NCBI RefSeq assembly: GCF_004365875.1
Contig: NZ_SODF01000001.1
Coordinates: 1,364,001-1,428,000 of the forward strand
Direction: 5' to 3'
DNA from: Kribbella kalugense
GTDB lineage: Bacteria; Actinomycetota; Actinomycetes; Propionibacteriales; Kribbellaceae
Length of the DNA: 64,000 nt
Position numbers and translations under genes: made by a program. Below, piece after piece: positions 8,038 through 17,255 of the stretch (the first letter of the stretch is position 1; each line of letters begins with the position of its first letter). The notes under the pieces are model-generated. The model did no database searches. It was given only the letters and a program-made list of their open reading frames with translations, and was not told the origin of the DNA.

Positions 8038-8691
8038 TCATGAAGCGGCTCCTCCGAAGGGTAGGACCTCGGGTGACAGGGTGGCTCGGGCGCGGGCCTG
8101 GGTGAGGCGGCGGCGGTGGTGCCGGCGGCAGAGCACCTCGTACGCGGGCTCGTGGTCCCGCGTCACCATGTCGCCCACCACCAGCTGCTCGCCCTCGGTC
8201 ACCATCTCCCCACCGATCGTACGGGCGTTGTGCGTGGCCCGTTCACCGCACCAGCACAACGCCTCGACCTGGAGCAGCTCCATCCGGTCCGCCAGCTCGA
8301 CCAGCCGGGCCGAACCCGGGAACAGCGTCGCCCGGAAGTCGGTCAGGATCCCGAAGCAGAACGCGTCGATCTGCAGCTCGTCGACCAGCCGCGCCAACTG
8401 CTCGATCTGCAACGGGCTGTAGAACTGCGCCTCGTCGCACACCACGTAGTCGATCCGCCCGCCCTGGGTGAGCTCGTTGACCACGTAGTCCCAGAAGTCG
8501 AAGTCGGGCCGGACCTCGACCGCATCCGCCGACAGCCCGAGCCGGGACGACAACACCGACTCGCCGGCGCGGTCGTGGCTGGTGAAGATCCGCCCCAGCC
8601 GGCCGCGCGCCTTGTGGTTGTGATCCATCTGCAGGGCCAGCGTCGACTTACCGCAGTCCATGGTCCCGGTGAAATACAGGAGCTCCGCCAC
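8038..8691 (-). CDS. tdk: Thymidine kinase
   Basis: Type II thymidine kinase of 217 residues that phosphorylates thymidine for salvage. The P-loop GTMDCGKST is at residues 9-17, the DEAQF motif that carries the catalytic Glu is near 90, and the zinc lasso Cys pairs appear as CWCG and in the C-terminal LCRRHH. I chose the GTG at 8691 (VAELLYF) because homologues begin MAELLYF and an AGGA lies about 8 bp upstream; a TTG at 8709 would add six residues. Divergent from the subtilase gene. Confidence 0.93.
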   Translation of the reverse strand: MAELLYFTGTMDCGKSTLALQMDHNHKARGRLGRIFTSHDRAGESVLSSRLGLSADAVEVRPDFDFWDYVVNELTQGGRIDYVVCDEAQFYSPLQIEQLARLVDELQIDAFCFGILTDFRATLFPGSARLVELADRMELLQVEALCWCGERATHNARTIGGEMVTEGEQLVVGDMVTRDHEPAYEVLCRRHHRRRLTQARARATLSPEVLPFGGAAS

Positions 8692-8789
8692 GGGCGGACA
8701 TCCTGCCAAGTCAGTGGTCCAGGTTGCACGTTGGGGTCTGTCTGCGGGGGCGGGTTGGGTTCTGGGCCCTCGTACGGTTTGAATGGAAC

Positions 8790-10445
8790 GTGCGCAAAGC
8801 TCTGCTCCTCGTTCTCGCGGCCTGTCTCACGGTCGCCACCGCCGCCCTTCCGGTCACTCCCCCGGCCGCCGCGGCGCCGGTTCGGTCGGAGGCAGGGCTC
8901 CGTGCGTACTTCGTGATCACCGAGCCGAACCAGACCGGCAAGGTCACCGGAGCGATCACCCAGAAGGGTGGGACGGTCTACGCGACGTACGACGCCATCG
9001 GGGTAATCGTGGCGCACTCGACCGCTTCCGACTTCGCCACCAAGATGCGCGGCGTCGACGGAGTCCAGAAGGCCGGGGCGACGCGTACGACGGACCTGCC
9101 GGCCGATGTCGGCAACCCGGCGATCCCGCCGGCGGTCACGGAGACCGCGACGGCCGCACCGGAATCGGAGCGCGCCGACATGACGCAGATCGGCGCCGAC
9201 CGGGCCTGGGAGAAGAACCCGGGCTCGAAGAGCATCACGGTCGGCGTACTCGACACCGGCATCGACGACCAGCACCCGGACCTGAAGGCGAACTTCGACG
9301 CGTCGAAGTCGGCGTCCTGCGCCTACGGCAAGGTCGACACCCGGCCGGGCGCGTGGCGACCGGTCGAGGAGCATGGCACGCACGTGGCCGGCACGATCGC
9401 CGCGGCGAAGAACGGCATCGGCATGATCGGGGTCGCGCCCGGGGTGAAGGTGTCGTCGATCCGGGTCGCCGAGGCCAAGACCTCGCTGTTCTTCCCGGAG
9501 AACACGGTGTGCGCGTTCATGTTCGCCGCCGACAAGGGCGTCTCGGTGACGAACAACAGCTACTACGTCGACCCGTGGCTGTACAACTGCCCGAGCGACA
9601 AGGACCAGGACGCGATCGCCGAAGCGGTACGGCGGTCCGTCGCGTACTCGGACAGCAAAGGCGTCGTGAACGTCGCCGCCGCCGGCAACGAGGACGCCGA
9701 CCTGGCCAACAAGACCGGCGACGACTCGAGCCCGGACGACTCGACCGCCACCCCGCGGACCGTCACCACCGACTGCATCAGCCTGCCGAACGAGCTGCCC
9801 AACGTCGTCGTGGTCGCGTCGGTCGACCCGACGAGCATGAAGTCGCAGTTCTCGAACTACGGCGTGAACAAGATCAACCTGGCCGCCCCGGGCGAGGACG
9901 TCTACTCGACCGTGCCGGGCGGCGGCTACAAGATTCTCGAGGGTACGTCGATGGCCTCGCCGCACGTCGCCGGCGTCGCGGCACTGCTCCGGAGCATCAA
10001 TCCCAAGCTGACTCCCGCCCAGGTGCGGGCTCGACTCGCCCAGGAGGCCAACGATCTTCCGTGCCCGGCGGGTTCGTCCGGCCAATGTGCAGGGGCGGCA
10101 GCCAACAACTCGTTCTACGGCGAGGGTCTGGTCGACGCGGCCGAGGCGGTCGGCGCCGCGTCCGCACAAACTCAGGGTGCGCTCACGATCACCGAGCCGT
10201 CCGAGCAGATCGGCGTCGGCGGAATCCCCGGGATCCCCCTGCTGATGAAGGGCACCGGCGGCACGGGCAAGATCAGCTATACCGCCACCGGTCTCCCGCC
10301 CGGCCTCTCGATCGACGCCGAGCGCGGCTGGATCACCGGCGTACTCACCCCTGGCTCCGGCCGCTACAAGGTCACCGTCACTGCCCGCGACGGCGAAGCC
10401 AAGACGGCCGGGACCACTTTCTACTGGGACGTGTGGAGCTTCTAG
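8790..10445 (+). CDS. Secreted S8 family subtilisin-like serine protease
   Basis: Subtilase of 551 residues with a Sec signal peptide (KALLLVLAACLTVATAAL, cleavage near AAAAP). An inhibitor-I9-like propeptide follows, with the protease domain from about residue 130. The catalytic triad is Asp155 (VLDTGIDDQHPD), His195 (EEHGTHVAGT) and Ser387 (GTSMASPHVAG). A C-terminal domain of about 85 residues resembles a putative immunoglobulin-like (He_PIG) fold (ATGLPPGLSIDAERGWITG). The GTG at 8790 was chosen because it starts the signal peptide; an upstream GTG at 8724 is less plausible. Its end overlaps the convergent vanS gene by 4 bp. Confidence 0.93.
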   Translation: MRKALLLVLAACLTVATAALPVTPPAAAAPVRSEAGLRAYFVITEPNQTGKVTGAITQKGGTVYATYDAIGVIVAHSTASDFATKMRGVDGVQKAGATRTTDLPADVGNPAIPPAVTETATAAPESERADMTQIGADRAWEKNPGSKSITVGVLDTGIDDQHPDLKANFDASKSASCAYGKVDTRPGAWRPVEEHGTHVAGTIAAAKNGIGMIGVAPGVKVSSIRVAEAKTSLFFPENTVCAFMFAADKGVSVTNNSYYVDPWLYNCPSDKDQDAIAEAVRRSVAYSDSKGVVNVAAAGNEDADLANKTGDDSSPDDSTATPRTVTTDCISLPNELPNVVVVASVDPTSMKSQFSNYGVNKINLAAPGEDVYSTVPGGGYKILEGTSMASPHVAGVAALLRSINPKLTPAQVRARLAQEANDLPCPAGSSGQCAGAAANNSFYGEGLVDAAEAVGAASAQTQGALTITEPSEQIGVGGIPGIPLLMKGTGGTGKISYTATGLPPGLSIDAERGWITGVLTPGSGRYKVTVTARDGEAKTAGTTFYWDVWSF

Positions 10446-11504
10446 CGGGGCAATTGCACTTTCACGCGAAGTCCGCCGGCGGCGCGGGGCGTGAGAGTCA
10501 GGGTTCCTTCGTGCGCTTGCGTGATGCTTTTGACGATCGCCAGGCCGAGGCCGACACCTGCGTGGTCGGTGCGGGTGCGTTGAGTGCCGCGCTGGAACGG
10601 TTCGGTGAGTGTCGAGACCAGCTGTGGCGTGAGCTTCTCGCCGGTGTTCTCGACGGTGAGCACCACAGTCCTGGAGCGAAGGCTGGTCGTGACCCACACC
10701 GTGCCGTCCGCCTGCAGGTTGTGGACAATCGCGTTGTTGACGAGATTCGTGGTCAGCTGCAACAGCAGCGTGTGTGAGCCGGTGGTCGGGGTGATCTCGC
10801 CGGAGGTCTCAATCGTCAGACCGCGCTTCTCCGCCAATGGAAGCAGTGTTTCGGCTGCCTCCTCCGCGATCAGGGACAGGTCGACGGGTTCCCGGCTGAA
10901 GGTCCGCTGGTTGGCCCGGCTGAGCATGAGCAACGCTTCGGTGAGGTCGATCGCCCGGTTGTTGACGTAGAGCAGGCGGTCGACGAGTTCACCGCTGTCG
11001 CGGTTGCGATCGTTGCGGGCCACCTCGAGAAGGGTCTGCGTGATCGCGAGCGGCGTACGCAGTTCGTGCGAGGCGTTGGCCGCGAATCTCTGTTGCTCGG
11101 CGTCGTGTGCCTCGAGCTGCGCCAGCATGGTGTCGAAGGCATCGGCGAGCTCACGGAACTCGTCCTCGCGGCCCTCCAGTTGGATCCGGTGCGACAGCGA
11201 TCCGGTCGCGGCCAGTCGCGCGGCGTTGGTGATCCGGGTCAGCGGCGCGAGCATGCTGCCGGCCAGGATCCAGCCTCCGATCAGGCCGAAGACCAGCAGA
11301 AACGCGATCATCAGGGCTGCCTTCGGGGCGAACGCGCTCAGCAGGTCGAAGCGGTCGGGACCGCTCATGTGCGTGGGACCGAAGTTCGTGGGGACGTACC
11401 GCAGCAGGAACACCCACACGACCGCGAGCAGCGCACCACCGGCGAGCATGATGACCGCGGCATAGCTGAGGGTGAGCTTGAGGCGAACGCTCAAACCCGG
11501 CTCT

Positions 11505-11512
<8 letters not shown>
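10442..11512 (-). CDS. vanS: VanS-type sensor histidine kinase
   Basis: Membrane histidine kinase of 356 residues starting at a GTG. Two membrane segments (about 12-34 and 64-87) enclose a short extracytoplasmic loop of about 30 residues. A HAMP domain and the H box ASHELRTPL follow, with the phospho-acceptor His149, and then HATPase_c. The start MDREPGLSVRLKLTLSYA and the FRELADAFDTMLAQLEAH segment closely match what I recall of the vancomycin-sensing VanS of Streptomyces coelicolor. The small loop fits direct drug sensing. It follows vanR with an 8-bp overlap, so the two are co-translated. Confidence 0.92.
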
Positions 11513-12194
<682 letters not shown>

Positions 12195-12217
12195 GCCGTC
12201 CATGTTACGGACCGGAC

Positions 12218-12275
12218 CATATCGCCCGCGTATCGAAAACCACATACATAGTGACAACACCGCGGCGCCTTGACT
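12218..12275 (+). promoter_or_regulatory. VanR-type promoter element of vanYKZ
   Basis: First of three copies of a 58-bp element. In order it has CATATCG (12218-12224), GCGTAT, AAA, ATAC (12244-12247), CAACAC (12255-12260), nine variable bases and TTGACT (12270-12275). The ATG of vanY begins 6 bp after TTGACT. By my count 34 of 58 positions are identical in all three copies and spacing is constant. The conserved blocks look like an activator site followed by a core promoter. Assigning it to VanR is inference from position. Confidence 0.8.
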
Positions 12276-12281
12276 GGCAGT

Positions 12282-12749
12282 ATGACGCGAGCCGTGAGGC
12301 ATATGCCTACCGAGGATGACGGTGCCGTTCCCGATGGCGCGACAGTCTTTGACGACCAGTATCCGGGCGTGGCGAACCTCGACGGGGAGCTGCTCAAGGC
12401 TCTGCGGGAGGCCGCGATCGATGCGGCTGAGGACGGCGTCGAGTTCTATGTGAACAGCGGTTGGCGTTCCCCGGAGTACCAGCAAGAGCTGCGCCTGGAC
12501 GGGGTTGCGAAGTACGGCTCAGAAGAGGAAGCCGCTCGCTGGGTGGCCACGCCCGAGACGTCTCCGCATGTGCGGGGGCAGGCGATCGACATCGGGCGGT
12601 CCGACGCCAGGGCTTGGCTTTCCGAGAATGGTGCCAGGTATGGGCTGTGCCAGATCTACAGCAACGAGCCTTGGCACTATGAGTTGCGCCCGGATGGTTG
12701 CCCGCCGATGTACCCCGACCCGAGTCACGATCCGAGGATGCAGCAGTGA
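12282..12749 (+). CDS. vanY: VanY/VanXY-like M15B D,D-peptidase without signal peptide
   Basis: Zinc D,D-peptidase of 155 residues, M15 family. The zinc site is complete: His96 and Asp103 (SPHVRGQAIDIG), catalytic Glu129 and His132 (EPWHYE), with the His-Asp and Glu-His spacings (7 and 3) that VanX and VanY share. VNSGWRSPEYQQEL is the usual substrate-binding strand. There is no signal peptide or membrane anchor from this start, and no room for one upstream, so the enzyme is predicted cytoplasmic. It could cleave D-Ala-D-Ala, D-Ala-ended precursors, or both. The start at 12282 is set by the promoter; ATG 12303 is an alternative. First gene of vanYKZ. Confidence 0.87.
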   Translation: MTRAVRHMPTEDDGAVPDGATVFDDQYPGVANLDGELLKALREAAIDAAEDGVEFYVNSGWRSPEYQQELRLDGVAKYGSEEEAARWVATPETSPHVRGQAIDIGRSDARAWLSENGARYGLCQIYSNEPWHYELRPDGCPPMYPDPSHDPRMQQ

Positions 12750-13876
12750 GTCTTACCGTCAGGCCGATCGGGGCCGACGAGCATCTGGCGTTCGTGCGGG
12801 CGCAGCGGTCGGTCAGCTTCCTGCAGACCCCGGCCTGGGGCAGCGTGAAGACCGAGTGGCGCAGCGAGTCTCTCGGTTGGTACGACGGCCTGCAGTTGGT
12901 CGGAGCCGGACTCGTTCTGCATCGTCCGGTGCCGCGGCTCGATCGGTACACGCTGGCCTATCTGGCGGAGGGGCCGGTCATCGATTGGACCGGCGATATC
13001 GGCGCGTGGCTCGAGCCGTTGGCGGCGTACCTGAAGGCGCATGGCGCGTTCGCGATCCGGCTCGGGCCGCCGGTGCGTACGGACAGCTGGAGCGCTGGAC
13101 AGGTGAAGGAGGGCATCGCTTCGCCGGACGTCCGGCGGCTGACGGACATGCCTAGTCAGGTCGACCCGGTCGGAGCGCATGTGACCGGCTGGCTGAGCGG
13201 GGCCGGCTGGTTGTCGCAGAGTCCGGAGGACGGGTTCGGGGCGGGGCATCCGCAGTACAACTACGAGGTGCCGCTGGCGGGGAAGTCCGAGGACGACGTA
13301 CTGCGAGGCATGAACCAGCTCTGGCGGCGAAACATCAAGAAGGCGGCCAAGGAGGGGGTTGAGGTCAGTCAGGGCTCCGTCGACTTGAAGGCCTTCCACG
13401 ACCTCTACGTCCACACAGCTGAGCGCGACCACTTCACTCCTCGGGCGCTGGGGTACTTCGAGACGATGTTCGCGGCGATGAGCGCGGAGGATCCGGAGCG
13501 GATCAAGCTTTATCTGGCCCACCACGAGGGTGAGCTGGTTGCTGCGACCGTGCTGGTCCGCGTCGGCGGGCAGGCGTGGTACTCGTACGGCGCCTCGTCC
13601 ACCGAGAAGCGTGAGGTGCGCGGATCGAACGCCTGTCAGTGGGCGATGATCCGTGACTCGCTTGCGGCCGGCTGCGATGTCTATAGCCTGCGCGGCATCA
13701 CCCCGACGCTGGACGCGGACGACTCGCATGTCGGGCTGATCCAGTTCAAGGTCGGCACCGGCGGCGAGGCGGTGCGGTACGTCGGCGAGTGGGACCTGCC
13801 GCTGCGACCGTTGGTCTACCGGGCTTTTGACCTGTACATGACGCGGCGCGAGTCCGTCAGGCGGCGCGGGCGATGA
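12746..13876 (+). CDS. vanK: Fem/VanK-type peptidyltransferase
   Basis: FemXAB family protein of 376 residues with two GNAT-like folds. These enzymes add an amino acid from aminoacyl-tRNA to the peptidoglycan stem. Family marks include FLQTPAWGSVK, LWRRNIKKAAKEGVEV, AWYSYGASSTEKREVRGSNACQWAMI and GLIQFKVGTGGEAVRYVGEWD. In Streptomyces coelicolor, VanK is the Fem enzyme needed once precursors end in D-Lac, which fits this context. It starts at a GTG overlapping the vanY stop (GTGA), and its own stop overlaps the vanZ start, so the three genes form one transcript. Confidence 0.9.
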   Translation: MSLTVRPIGADEHLAFVRAQRSVSFLQTPAWGSVKTEWRSESLGWYDGLQLVGAGLVLHRPVPRLDRYTLAYLAEGPVIDWTGDIGAWLEPLAAYLKAHGAFAIRLGPPVRTDSWSAGQVKEGIASPDVRRLTDMPSQVDPVGAHVTGWLSGAGWLSQSPEDGFGAGHPQYNYEVPLAGKSEDDVLRGMNQLWRRNIKKAAKEGVEVSQGSVDLKAFHDLYVHTAERDHFTPRALGYFETMFAAMSAEDPERIKLYLAHHEGELVAATVLVRVGGQAWYSYGASSTEKREVRGSNACQWAMIRDSLAAGCDVYSLRGITPTLDADDSHVGLIQFKVGTGGEAVRYVGEWDLPLRPLVYRAFDLYMTRRESVRRRGR

Positions 13877-14451
13877 GCCACACGGACAAGTCCCTTGGCG
13901 TGATGATGCACGGCTGGGTCGAGACGTTCACCGGCGTGGCAGCACTCACCGTCTTCGCACTGCCGCTCGCTGCTTTGCTGGTATGCCTTCTGGCCTACCG
14001 GCGTGGCGGCAGTACGTCGGCCTGGCGTACGTCGCTGGCCGAAGTCGGGATCGTCTACTGGACGGTCCCATCGGTCTGGCTGACCATGGTCCCCGGCAGC
14101 CACGCCGGCTCCGCCGCACGCCGGGTAAGCCTGATCCCACTGCGAGACCTCGCCACGATGCCTGCAGTCCAAATCGTCGGCAACCTACTGATCTTCGCCG
14201 CACTAGGCTTCCTCGCCCCACTACGCTTCACCACCCTGGCGTCACTCCCCCGAATCCTGGCCCTCGCAGCCACCAGCTCAATCCTGATCGAGCTAGCCCA
14301 GTACACGTTCCCCCTGGACCGAGTCTCCTCAATTGACGACGTACTCCTAAACACACTCGGAGCAGGCCTAGCCGCCCTAGCCTCACGCCCCTGGTGGCAC
14401 ACCACACAACCAACAGCGCGCCCTCGCTCGACATCGACACCGGGCCGCTGA
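13873..14451 (+). CDS. vanZ: VanZ family membrane protein
   Basis: Integral membrane protein of 192 residues. Hydrophobic segments lie at about 16-41, 57-75, 97-120, 122-140 and 155-175. The conserved VanZ pattern is visible: NLLIFAALGFLAPL, then ILIELAQYTFPLDRVSSIDDVLLNTLGAGLA, where the Glu, Gln and Asp-Asp positions are family hallmarks. In enterococci VanZ gives modest teicoplanin resistance by an unclear mechanism. The start codon overlaps the vanK stop. The C-terminal 20 residues are polar and low in complexity. Confidence 0.88.
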   Translation: MSHTDKSLGVMMHGWVETFTGVAALTVFALPLAALLVCLLAYRRGGSTSAWRTSLAEVGIVYWTVPSVWLTMVPGSHAGSAARRVSLIPLRDLATMPAVQIVGNLLIFAALGFLAPLRFTTLASLPRILALAATSSILIELAQYTFPLDRVSSIDDVLLNTLGAGLAALASRPWWHTTQPTARPRSTSTPGR

Positions 14452-14505
14452 GCCTCTGACCACGTGAGCGCGACGATCTCGATCGGCTCGTGTGCCGGGG
14501 CGCAG

Positions 14506-15879
14506 CTACGTGAGGGCGGCGGCGACCTCGTCTAGGTGTACTCCGCGGGAGGCCTTGATTAGGACCACGTCGCCGGCTGCGAGGTTGCCTCGGAGCCAGT
14601 CGATGGCTGCGTTGTTGTCGGCGAGGGACACCGCTCGCTCGCCTGCGCCGTCGGCGATCGGCTGGGCGAGCTTGCCGACTGCGACCACTACGTCGGCGCG
14701 GGAGGCGGCGTACTCGCCGACGGCGCGGTGTTCGGCCTCGCTGGCGTCGCCTAGCTCGAGCATCTCGCCGAGTACGGCGATGCGGCGGCCGCCCTCGATC
14801 GCCGCGAGCGCGTCCAGGCCGGCGAGGGTCGATTCGGGGTGGGCGTTGTACGAGTCGTTGAGCAGCGTGGCGCCGACGGCGAGGTCGCGCAACTCCAGCC
14901 GCCACTTCGACAGGGAGACGGTGGCCAGCGCTGCCGCGGCGGCATCCAGCGGTATGCCGGCCGCAAGTCCCGCTGCGACCGCGGCCGAGGCGTTGAGTGC
15001 CTGGTGGGCGCCGAGGACCGGCAGCGCTACCTTCGCGGAGCCCTTGGCGGTCTGCAGTCTGAAGGACGGTCGGCCGAGGCGGTCGAGCACCAGGTCGATT
15101 ACACGTACATCGGCGTGCTCCGCCTGACCGAAGGTCAGCACCGGGCCGTCAGCGACTGCGCGCATCGCGACCACACGTGGGTCGTCGGCGTTGAGTACGG
15201 CGGTGCCTCCGGGGGGCAGCGCCTGGACCAGTTCGCTCTTGGCCGTGGCGATCGCCGCGCGCGAACCGAACTTGCCTAGGTGAGCCCGGCCGACGTTCAG
15301 TACGACGGCGATGTCCGGTGAGGCCAGACCGGCGAGGTGAGCGATGTGGCCGATGTGGCGAGCTCCCATCTCGAGGACGAGGAACCGTGTGGAGGCGTCG
15401 GCGCGCAGCATGGTGATCGGCACGCCAAGCTCGTTGTTAAGCGAGCCAACTGTGGCGATCGTCGGCCCGCTGCTCGAAAACACGGCCGCCAGCAGGTCCT
15501 TAGTGCTGGTCTTCCCCTGAGACCCAGTCACCCCAGCAACCATCAGCCGACCGCGCAGTCCAGCCTCGACGTCAGCGCGAGCGTGCAGTCGGGCTACGAC
15601 GTACGCGCCGAGCGCCTGCAGCGCGGCTTGAGCGTCCTCGACCACGATCGTGGGAAGCGGCGTCGGTCGCGAGCCCAGCACGGCCACCGCGCCGGCCCGG
15701 CCGGCCTGATCCGCGTAGTTGTGGCCGTCGACGTGGTCGCCGGCGAACGCGACGAAGAGCCCTCCCGGCTCCGCCTGCCGACCGTCCAGCACGGCCGGTG
15801 CAGTCACCTTTACGTCACCTGCGCCGTTGACCGTCCCGCCGACGATCGCGGCGATCTCGTCGAGCCTGAGCGGGATCAC
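14506..15879 (-). CDS. murF: UDP-MurNAc-tripeptide--D-alanyl-D-Ala(Lac) ligase MurF
   Basis: MurF of 457 residues. The P-loop [11 protein letters not shown] is at about 116-126, preceded by the Mur N-terminal domain. The central domain has [12 protein letters not shown] and [12 protein letters not shown], and the C-terminal domain has [18 protein letters not shown]. MurF attaches the terminal dipeptide (or D-Ala-D-Lac depsipeptide) to UDP-MurNAc-tripeptide. No other division/cell-wall (dcw) genes are nearby, so this is probably an accessory paralogue serving D-Lac precursors, as murF2 copies do in some glycopeptide producers. The start overlaps the stop of the small ORF upstream (ATGA), and both follow a VanR-type promoter. 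Confidence 0.92.
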   Translation of the reverse strand: MIPLRLDEIAAIVGGTVNGAGDVKVTAPAVLDGRQAEPGGLFVAFAGDHVDGHNYADQAGRAGAVAVLGSRPTPLPTIVVEDAQAALQALGAYVVARLHARADVEAGLRGRLMVAGVTGSQGKTSTKDLLAAVFSSSGPTIATVGSLNNELGVPITMLRADASTRFLVLEMGARHIGHIAHLAGLASPDIAVVLNVGRAHLGKFGSRAAIATAKSELVQALPPGGTAVLNADDPRVVAMRAVADGPVLTFGQAEHADVRVIDLVLDRLGRPSFRLQTAKGSAKVALPVLGAHQALNASAAVAAGLAAGIPLDAAAAALATVSLSKWRLELRDLAVGATLLNDSYNAHPESTLAGLDALAAIEGGRRIAVLGEMLELGDASEAEHRAVGEYAASRADVVVAVGKLAQPIADGAGERAVSLADNNAAIDWLRGNLAAGDVVLIKASRGVHLDEVAAALT

Positions 15880-16052
15880 GCGGAGGCCGCCTGAAGGCCG
15901 GCCGTGTGCAGCGAGCTGGCGAGGTTGTTGGAGTTTCGTTCGGTGGGGTTTGGGTCGGGGTGGGGTTGTTCGCGGCGGCGGCGGGAGCGGACGCGTACGG
16001 CGCGGACTATGAAGACGGCGGCGAGGGTGAGGAGGGCGAGGGTGTAGATCAC
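15876..16052 (-). CDS. Small predicted membrane protein of the van cluster
   Basis: Open frame of 58 codons from a GTG at 16052. It opens with a single hydrophobic helix ([18 protein letters not shown]), continues with a very basic stretch ([10 protein letters not shown]) and ends in a polar tail, so it looks like a one-pass protein with a cytoplasmic C-terminus. I recognise no family. Support for reality: the GTG stands at the same distance from the conserved promoter as the vanY and vanH starts, and the stop overlaps the murF ATG by 4 bp. A TTG at 16064 would add four residues. It is too short for VanJ, the gene found divergent from the vanKHAX operon in Streptomyces. Confidence 0.6.
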   Translation of the reverse strand: MIYTLALLTLAAVFIVRAVRVRSRRRREQPHPDPNPTERNSNNLASSLHTAGLQAASA

Positions 16053-16058
16053 GCGTTC

Positions 16059-16116
16059 AGTCAACGAAGGGGCGTGTTGCCGACGCGTATCTGAATTTAC
16101 ATATGCGGACGATATG
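16059..16116 (-). promoter_or_regulatory. VanR-type promoter element of the small ORF-murF operon
   Basis: Second copy of the 58-bp element, read on the minus strand. CATATCG starts at 16116, then GCATAT, AAA, ATAC, CAACAC and TTGACT (16064-16059), with the same internal distances as the vanY copy. It is back to back with the vanH copy, 28 bp apart. The GTG of the small ORF begins 6 bp beyond TTGACT. Confidence 0.78.
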
Positions 16117-16144
16117 TGCACTGAGCGGTGCTACTGGCGGTTAA

Positions 16145-16202
16145 CATATCGTCGGCGTATTCAAAACCGGATACGTGCTGGCAACACCTTGCTTACTTGA
16201 CT
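16145..16202 (+). promoter_or_regulatory. VanR-type promoter element of vanHA
   Basis: Third copy of the 58-bp element. CATATCG (16145-16151), GCGTAT, AAAACC, ATAC (16171-16174), CAACAC (16182-16187) and TTGACT (16197-16202) keep the same spacing as the other two. An in-frame ATG (16209) begins 6 bp after TTGACT, as for vanY. If TTGACT acts as the -10 region the mRNA would start at the ATG; if it acts as -35 the first in-frame ATG downstream of the transcript start would be 16269. Confidence 0.8.
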
Positions 16203-16208
16203 GTGCGC

Positions 16209-17255
16209 ATGACCTTCAGCGAACAGGCGCGAGCAGGGGTACGCCGTCCCCGGTCGCTGGCGGCCTGGATGTCCTCCCCCGCTGTCCCGGAAATGGGCAT
16301 CACGATCTACGGCTGCGGCGAGGACGAGGCCGTGCTGTTCCGGGACCTGGCGCCCGGTTTCGGCGTTGCGCCAACCATCACTGCCGCCGCGGTGTCCGAG
16401 GCCAACGTAGAACTTGCCATCAGCAACCAATGCATCAGCGTGGGTCACAAAACTCCTATCTCGAACGACACTCTGCTCGCCCTCAGCAAGGCCGGCGTCA
16501 CCTACATCTCGACGAGAAGCATCGGCTACAACCATCTCGATGTGGAGTACGCCGAGAGCGTCGGCATCTGCGTCCAGAACGTCGCGTACTCCCCCGACAG
16601 CGTCGCCGACTACACGTTGATGCTGATGCTGATGGCAGTACGGAACGCCAAGTCGATGATCAGGCGTGCGGACGTCCACGACTACAGACTCAACGCCGTA
16701 CGCGGGAAAGAACTTCGCGACCTGACCGTCGGTGTCGTCGGAACAGGACGCATAGGTACGGCGGTCATCGACCGGCTGCACGGTTTCGGCTGCCGAATCC
16801 TGGCTCACGACAGCTTCCCGCAGACTGCCGCCGACTACGTTCCGCTCGATGAACTCCTCCAGCTGAGCGACATCATCACGCTTCACACGCCGCTCACCAC
16901 AGACACCTATCACTTGCTGGATCGTCAGCGTCTCAAGCTCCTGAAGGACGGCGCGTTCATCATCAACACCGGACGCGGCGCGCTCATCGACACCGACGTT
17001 CTGCTGTCGGAGCTGGAGAGCGGCCGACTGGGTGGCGCGGCGCTGGACGTCCTCGAAGGCGAAGTAGGAATCTTCTACGCCGACTGCAGCGACAAACCCA
17101 TCGAAAGCGAGCGGCTGGTGCGCCTGCAGAAACTGCCGAACGTGATCGTCAGTCCGCACACCGCGTACTACACGGATCATTCGCTGAGCGACACGGTCGA
17201 AAACTCAATCGTCAACTGCCGGAAGTTCGAGAGTAGAAAGCAGCAATGGATATGA
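16209..17255 (+). CDS. vanH: D-lactate dehydrogenase VanH
   Basis: D-specific 2-hydroxyacid dehydrogenase that reduces pyruvate to D-lactate for the VanA ligase. The NAD motif GTGRIG starts at about residue 178. Family signatures include NQCISVGHK, YISTRSIGYNHLD, NVAYSPDSVADYTLMLMLMAVRN, NTGRGALIDTD, GGAALDVLEGE and the catalytic SPHTAYYTDHSL. These match VanH of vanA-type clusters closely. I set the start at 16209 (348 residues) from the conserved promoter distance; ATG 16269 (MSSPAVPEMGITIYGCG, 328 residues) fits the usual VanH length better and remains possible. The stop overlaps the vanA start. Confidence 0.95.
   Translation: MTFSEQARAGVRRPRSLAAWMSSPAVPEMGITIYGCGEDEAVLFRDLAPGFGVAPTITAAAVSEANVELAISNQCISVGHKTPISNDTLLALSKAGVTYISTRSIGYNHLDVEYAESVGICVQNVAYSPDSVADYTLMLMLMAVRNAKSMIRRADVHDYRLNAVRGKELRDLTVGVVGTGRIGTAVIDRLHGFGCRILAHDSFPQTAADYVPLDELLQLSDIITLHTPLTTDTYHLLDRQRLKLLKDGAFIINTGRGALIDTDVLLSELESGRLGGAALDVLEGEVGIFYADCSDKPIESERLVRLQKLPNVIVSPHTAYYTDHSLSDTVENSIVNCRKFESRKQQWI

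Noticed and set aside
8014-8042. Short inverted repeat (TGAAC and GTTCA around CTCGCTGCGCTCG) at the end of tdk
   Set aside because: The stem is short and no T run follows; it might be a terminator but the evidence is too weak.
8343-10697. Long antisense open frame (over 700 codons) opposite the subtilase
   Set aside because: It lacks any family signature and mirrors the codon periodicity of the subtilase; high GC at third positions leaves long spurious frames. Similar antisense frames at 25662-27920, 36272-39109 and 53662-55659 were dropped for the same reason.
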